From positions 4,255,546-4,319,545 of the forward strand of contig CM075187.1 of assembly GCA_037577475.1 (NCBI GenBank): a stretch of 64,000 nt of DNA, read 5' to 3'. Shown here in pieces: positions 61,001 to 64,000 of this stretch (position 1 is its first letter; every line of letters starts with the position of its first letter). The position numbers were made by a program, and so were the translations under genes. The DNA is from Chaunax sp. Z400 (Eukaryota > Chordata > Actinopteri > Lophiiformes > Chaunacidae). Under the pieces are notes generated by a model, which did no database searches, was not told the origin of the DNA, and saw nothing but the letters and a program-made list of their open reading frames with translations.

Positions 61001-64000
61001 TATAAGTGAGGAGGCATTTTTTGAATTAATGATAGACAAAAAGAGCAAAATATCTATATGAAAAGAATTCATTATTTTTCATAAAGTGAGCAAGGCTGCC
61101 ACTATGGGAAGGTGATGATTTAGGCTCTAGTTACACCACCTATAGTAGCTAAATGAAAAATTCTGGATATAAAATTAGGAAGTTAAGTTTTTGCAGGGCA
61201 TCAGAAAACTATGGTGCTCATTTATCTGGAGAAATATGGATACGCTTCGATAATTTGTGAGATAACCTCCCTCTATTTTGGCTCCTGCAGACAGTCAGCT
61301 CCTGTGCCTACGCCTGAATCGTTTGGATGAGTGTAAATACAAAATCCTTCCTTTGGAGAAGAAGTACAATCTGCAGAACATGGAGTCAAAGACCGCCTAC
61401 CACTGTGATTGCACCAACCGGTAACATATCAGCATTTTTGGGTTTCTGTCAGTGTTTCTTCATATTTGTATATTTATATATGGAACTATGCCAATCTCAT
61501 GAATTAAAATGAATATTTTCTGAATTTATAGTTATTCAAATGTATTCCAGGGGCTTGTTTCTCAAAGGAAGATAGCTGGATAATTAAACTGAGACATATC
61601 TTGTTATTGAGTCCATAGTTTAGATTTAAATGAATTTTACTCAGCTTTATAACTCTCATAACTTATCAGAGAACATTAAAATTTGTTTTAACAATGTTAG
61701 AAAGAAAACTTGAACTTTCTAACATCTGACTTCTTGCTTTGACTTTTTTTTAACACCAATAGCTCAACTCAACATTATTCTCATCCTCGGAAACATCTAG
61801 ACAACCGTCTGCAGAGGCCAAGCAGCTGGTTAAGCATTTAAAGCAGTCAAAAGGAAAAAAATATTACCCCAATGATCCATTATGTCTGTGTTTTGCATTC
61901 CCGAGCCACTTCAAGCCTTGAGATGAAGAAACCGTGTAAGCTTTGAGCAAAAAAATCATGTAGAAGGTCTAAATGAAGCACAGGAGATTTTCTTTCTTTT
62001 TTGTTGAAAGAACATCATGAAGGCACCATTGGAATTAGGCTGGTTATAAATTTGCACCTATTAGAAGTCAAAGGGCCTTTTTTTTCACAGCACACATGAC
62101 ATACAGGTGTTACTATTAACTTGAACAATCAGAGTTCCAGTATGCTGTGACTGAGCCAGAATACTCATTAAGACTTTTTCACACCAAATATTTGGACATG
62201 TCACAGCAAGATAAGCTGCACCTCACTGACTCACCTCACCGTTAAAGGAGCGGTTCATAGTTGTTGTTTTTTAGTTAAAACAATTATCAGGTGACACAAC
62301 ATTGAAACCAGTTTTACTTGCTTTCATGAGATCCCATCCAATGGGCTTCACTATACAGTAGGTAAGGCAAGATTCAAATGTATTCTAAAGAGTATCTAAG
62401 TCTTACGTTAAAACCAAGCAGAACACAAGATATGGTAGGAGTAGATTAATAACATTTATTACAATCAGCAGCGGAAACTGTTTGAAGTGGGAGTGGTGGT
62501 AGAGAGGGGGATAAGAGGAGCAAGTTGTTAGCACATAGCAGGATGGGCAGTAGAGTAGAGGTTTGATCCTGGAGCACAGGGGAACATGTGTTAGTGGCAG
62601 GCAAAGAAGGAAATTAGAACAGGGACACAAATAAAGTCACTAGGAATGAATGAAGCCTGAGCATCTGTGATGAGTGGCAGGAAAACAACGGTTTGAATAA
62701 TGTGGGCTGATGAGCTGAGGAACAGGTGAGCAGGCTGATGCAATCAGAGGCGGAGTTTAGTGGAACAGGTGAGGAGTAGGATGATTGTCACGCCTTCAAA
62801 CAGCCAACCACACACTCGCACACACATACACAGAAAAACAGAAGGGAGGGGAACATAGGGGCAAATTCTGGGACCTAGTCCAAGACGACAGTATTTTATG
62901 AGGTTTCAGTCTGATTTAGCCAAATCAAGTGAGTATCTTCCAAAGTAACTTCTTTAACTTTGAAATAAATTCACTTTATTTGTCTAAGACCTTATATTAG
63001 CTTTAGATAAAGTTTTGAATACATTTTACTGTGCGTTTCTCCCTTAAGAGATCCCTTAGTGGATATTATGAACAGGAGGAATGACAGCAGCTGACAAAAC
63101 CTGCTTTAGTTTTCATACCTAAACTACTGAGAAAACTGTGAAACTACCAGTAAAGTTGAACTGGGCATCCCTTTGTGTAACTAGACCAGTGTCTCTGCTG
63201 CTAGAGCAGGCTATGACAAAATGACTGCTGTGGGAAAAATCAATAAAAGGACATGAAACTAAAAAAGTCATTTGATCCACCACTAATGTTGTTTCTACCT
63301 GTGTCCATTACTTAATCATTTCTCAACATGTCTGCTGTGAAAAGGGCCCATCATTTTTACAGTCTTTTGAACCTTAGTTATGTCTACATTTATGACTTGT
63401 TACTGCTCACGCTTAGGCTACAGGAACACATGTATTTTAAGACTACTCACTTCTGTCTGTTGCATGTTGTTCTGTCTGTTGCCTCCCCCCTCAGGCAGCT
63501 TTCTCTTTCTTTAGTCTATCTCCCTCTCTGAGTCACTCATAAATGCACAGATATCACACTATTGTTTCATTCCTGCCTTGTTTCCCACTGTAAGATTGTA
63601 AATAGCTTGTGCTTGTCTTTATGTCATTTACACAGCTTGGCTGTTCAGATTAAAAGCTTCAAGAAACCCAGTATTCTCCCTACGCTGCTGATGGATTTTG
63701 TCTCTCAGTACTGCTTTAACCTGCCAAAGGAGGAAGACTGCCGCAGCAGAAAAAGGTTTTAAACTCTGATACGATGTTTCATGTTAATCTCAGACAACTT
63801 TTGGTTACAGCAGTGCCAGTCTCCTGTCTAAAATGTTAACTCAGTTTGCTTGTATAGCAGATTATTAGGTTAGGTTTCTGCTTCTGATATTTTTATGTTC
63901 TTTTCTAGCTGTTCTGGAGGCTTCACTAAAGCCTCTGACCTACTTCAAGCACTTAAGAAGATCGAGGAGAAAGACATTGGCAGGGTGCGGAAATCAGGCA
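55064..64000 (+). CDS. pla2g3: pla2g3-like group III secreted phospholipase A2 with giant mucin-like linker (3' end cut)
   Basis: Exons 55064-55544, 56745-56877, 57488-57622, 58537-60788, 61291-61420, 63636-63755 and 63909 to beyond 64000 join in phase, giving over 1114 aa (human about 509). A signal peptide (MQSRWLLQFLSALSSLILLK) is present. An N-terminal domain ends at a furin-type SRRKR before SWIFPG. The bee-venom-type catalytic domain follows: calcium loop LWCGTG, catalytic His173 in CCREHD, HCDCD at 199-203, and FFNILKVPCF. All key residues are intact, so it should be a secreted, calcium-dependent lipase. Exon 4 (750 codons) holds basic RRRKGKGCKRHRK and the 24-copy repeat at residues 410-865. 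The C-terminal domain (LNRLDECKYKILPLEKK, YHCDCTNRLA, DFVSQYCF) matches human. The exon 6 donor (AAAAG/GTTTTA) is weak. The gene follows rph3a on the same strand. Confidence 0.92.
57955..58235 (-). repeat. dispersed two-module repeat, copy G (inverted) in pla2g3 intron 3
   Basis: CACCCCTCCACAAAGTTTGA TGGAAACTGG at about 58031-58060 and CACCCCTCCACAAAGTTTTT GGAAATCC about 157 bp later are two tandem modules. They are the reverse complement of the paired modules in copy D. Confidence 0.7.
59015..60382 (+). repeat. coding minisatellite: 24 tandem 57-bp units in pla2g3 exon 4
   Basis: There are exactly 24 copies of a 57-bp unit coding TTHRPSSPPAVTETTNKTA or close variants, with no length variation and no frame break. 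Variation is limited to a few sites: R/Q at position 4, P/S/T at 5 or 9, V/I at 11, T/N at 12, ETT/EAT/EAI/EIT at 13-15, and KTA/ERA/ERT at the end. By my count 19 units carry an N-K-T sequon and 3 carry N-E-T, giving 22 N-glycosylation sequons on a backbone rich in Thr, Ser and Pro suited to O-glycans. Because 57 is a multiple of 3, other frames also stay open, including a 457-codon antisense frame (59002-60375). Confidence 0.98.
61421..63635 (+). other. pla2g3: pla2g3 intron 5
   Basis: This is a 2.2-kb intron between the exons ending at 61420 and starting at 63636. I see no coding exon in it. The stretch 62400-62810 has a repeat-like look (GGAACAGGTGAGCAGGCTGA and GGCGGAGTTTAGTGGAACAG), but no second copy is in the window. 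Confidence 0.7.

Noticed and set aside
1..64000. CRISPR arrays, prokaryotic operons, tRNA or rRNA genes
   Set aside because: The tandem repeats found are coding or simple repeats, the genes are intron-rich vertebrate genes, and no tRNA or rRNA sequence was recognised by eye.

Overview
This is a gene-rich vertebrate nuclear window, most likely from a teleost fish. The genes have many exons with canonical GT-AG introns, mostly short. The proteins match vertebrate families residue by residue. The intergenic DNA carries Tc1/mariner, LINE-like and short dispersed repeats of the kind common in teleosts. The species cannot be named from the sequence alone. Six genes were assembled exon by exon with in-phase splice junctions; the two at the window edges run off the ends.

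Positions 1-20.8 kb, all on the minus strand: the first coding exon of dpysl2 (CRMP2; the rest lies left of the window), a complete bnip3l/Nix gene (233 aa, mitophagy receptor), and a complete ppp2r2a gene (448 aa, PP2A B55-alpha subunit). Their order and orientation match the human 8p21 block PPP2R2A-BNIP3L-DPYSL2. Positions 23.2-31.7 kb, also minus: a single-exon coding frame for a 68-aa membrane microprotein that I do not recognise, then a complete vps33a gene (600 aa, HOPS/CORVET SM protein) with a perfect CLEAR box just upstream. Positions 32-45 kb hold no coding exon I can support. This stretch has a candidate rph3a promoter and leader exon, a LINE fragment, other repeats and some candidate conserved non-coding DNA. 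Positions 45.4-52.5 kb, plus strand: rph3a (rabphilin-3A, 624 aa), including a 12-nt microexon and a probable GC-AG intron. Positions 55.1 kb to the end, plus strand: a group III secreted phospholipase A2 (pla2g3), with its last exon cut by the window edge.

The most unusual feature is in pla2g3. Between the catalytic domain and the C-terminal domain, one very large exon carries 24 perfect-length tandem copies of a 57-bp (19-aa) Thr/Ser/Pro-rich unit, most with an N-glycosylation sequon. This makes a mucin-like stalk of about 456 residues in a protein otherwise built like the human enzyme. Other notable items are NRF1-type palindromes in three promoters, a perfect 32-bp palindrome in an rph3a intron, two relics of the same Tc1-like family, and a two-module dispersed repeat at seven sites.

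The genes are not an operon. Functionally, bnip3l (mitophagy), vps33a (lysosome fusion) and ppp2r2a (phosphatase control) are housekeeping-type genes, whereas dpysl2 and rph3a are neuronal.
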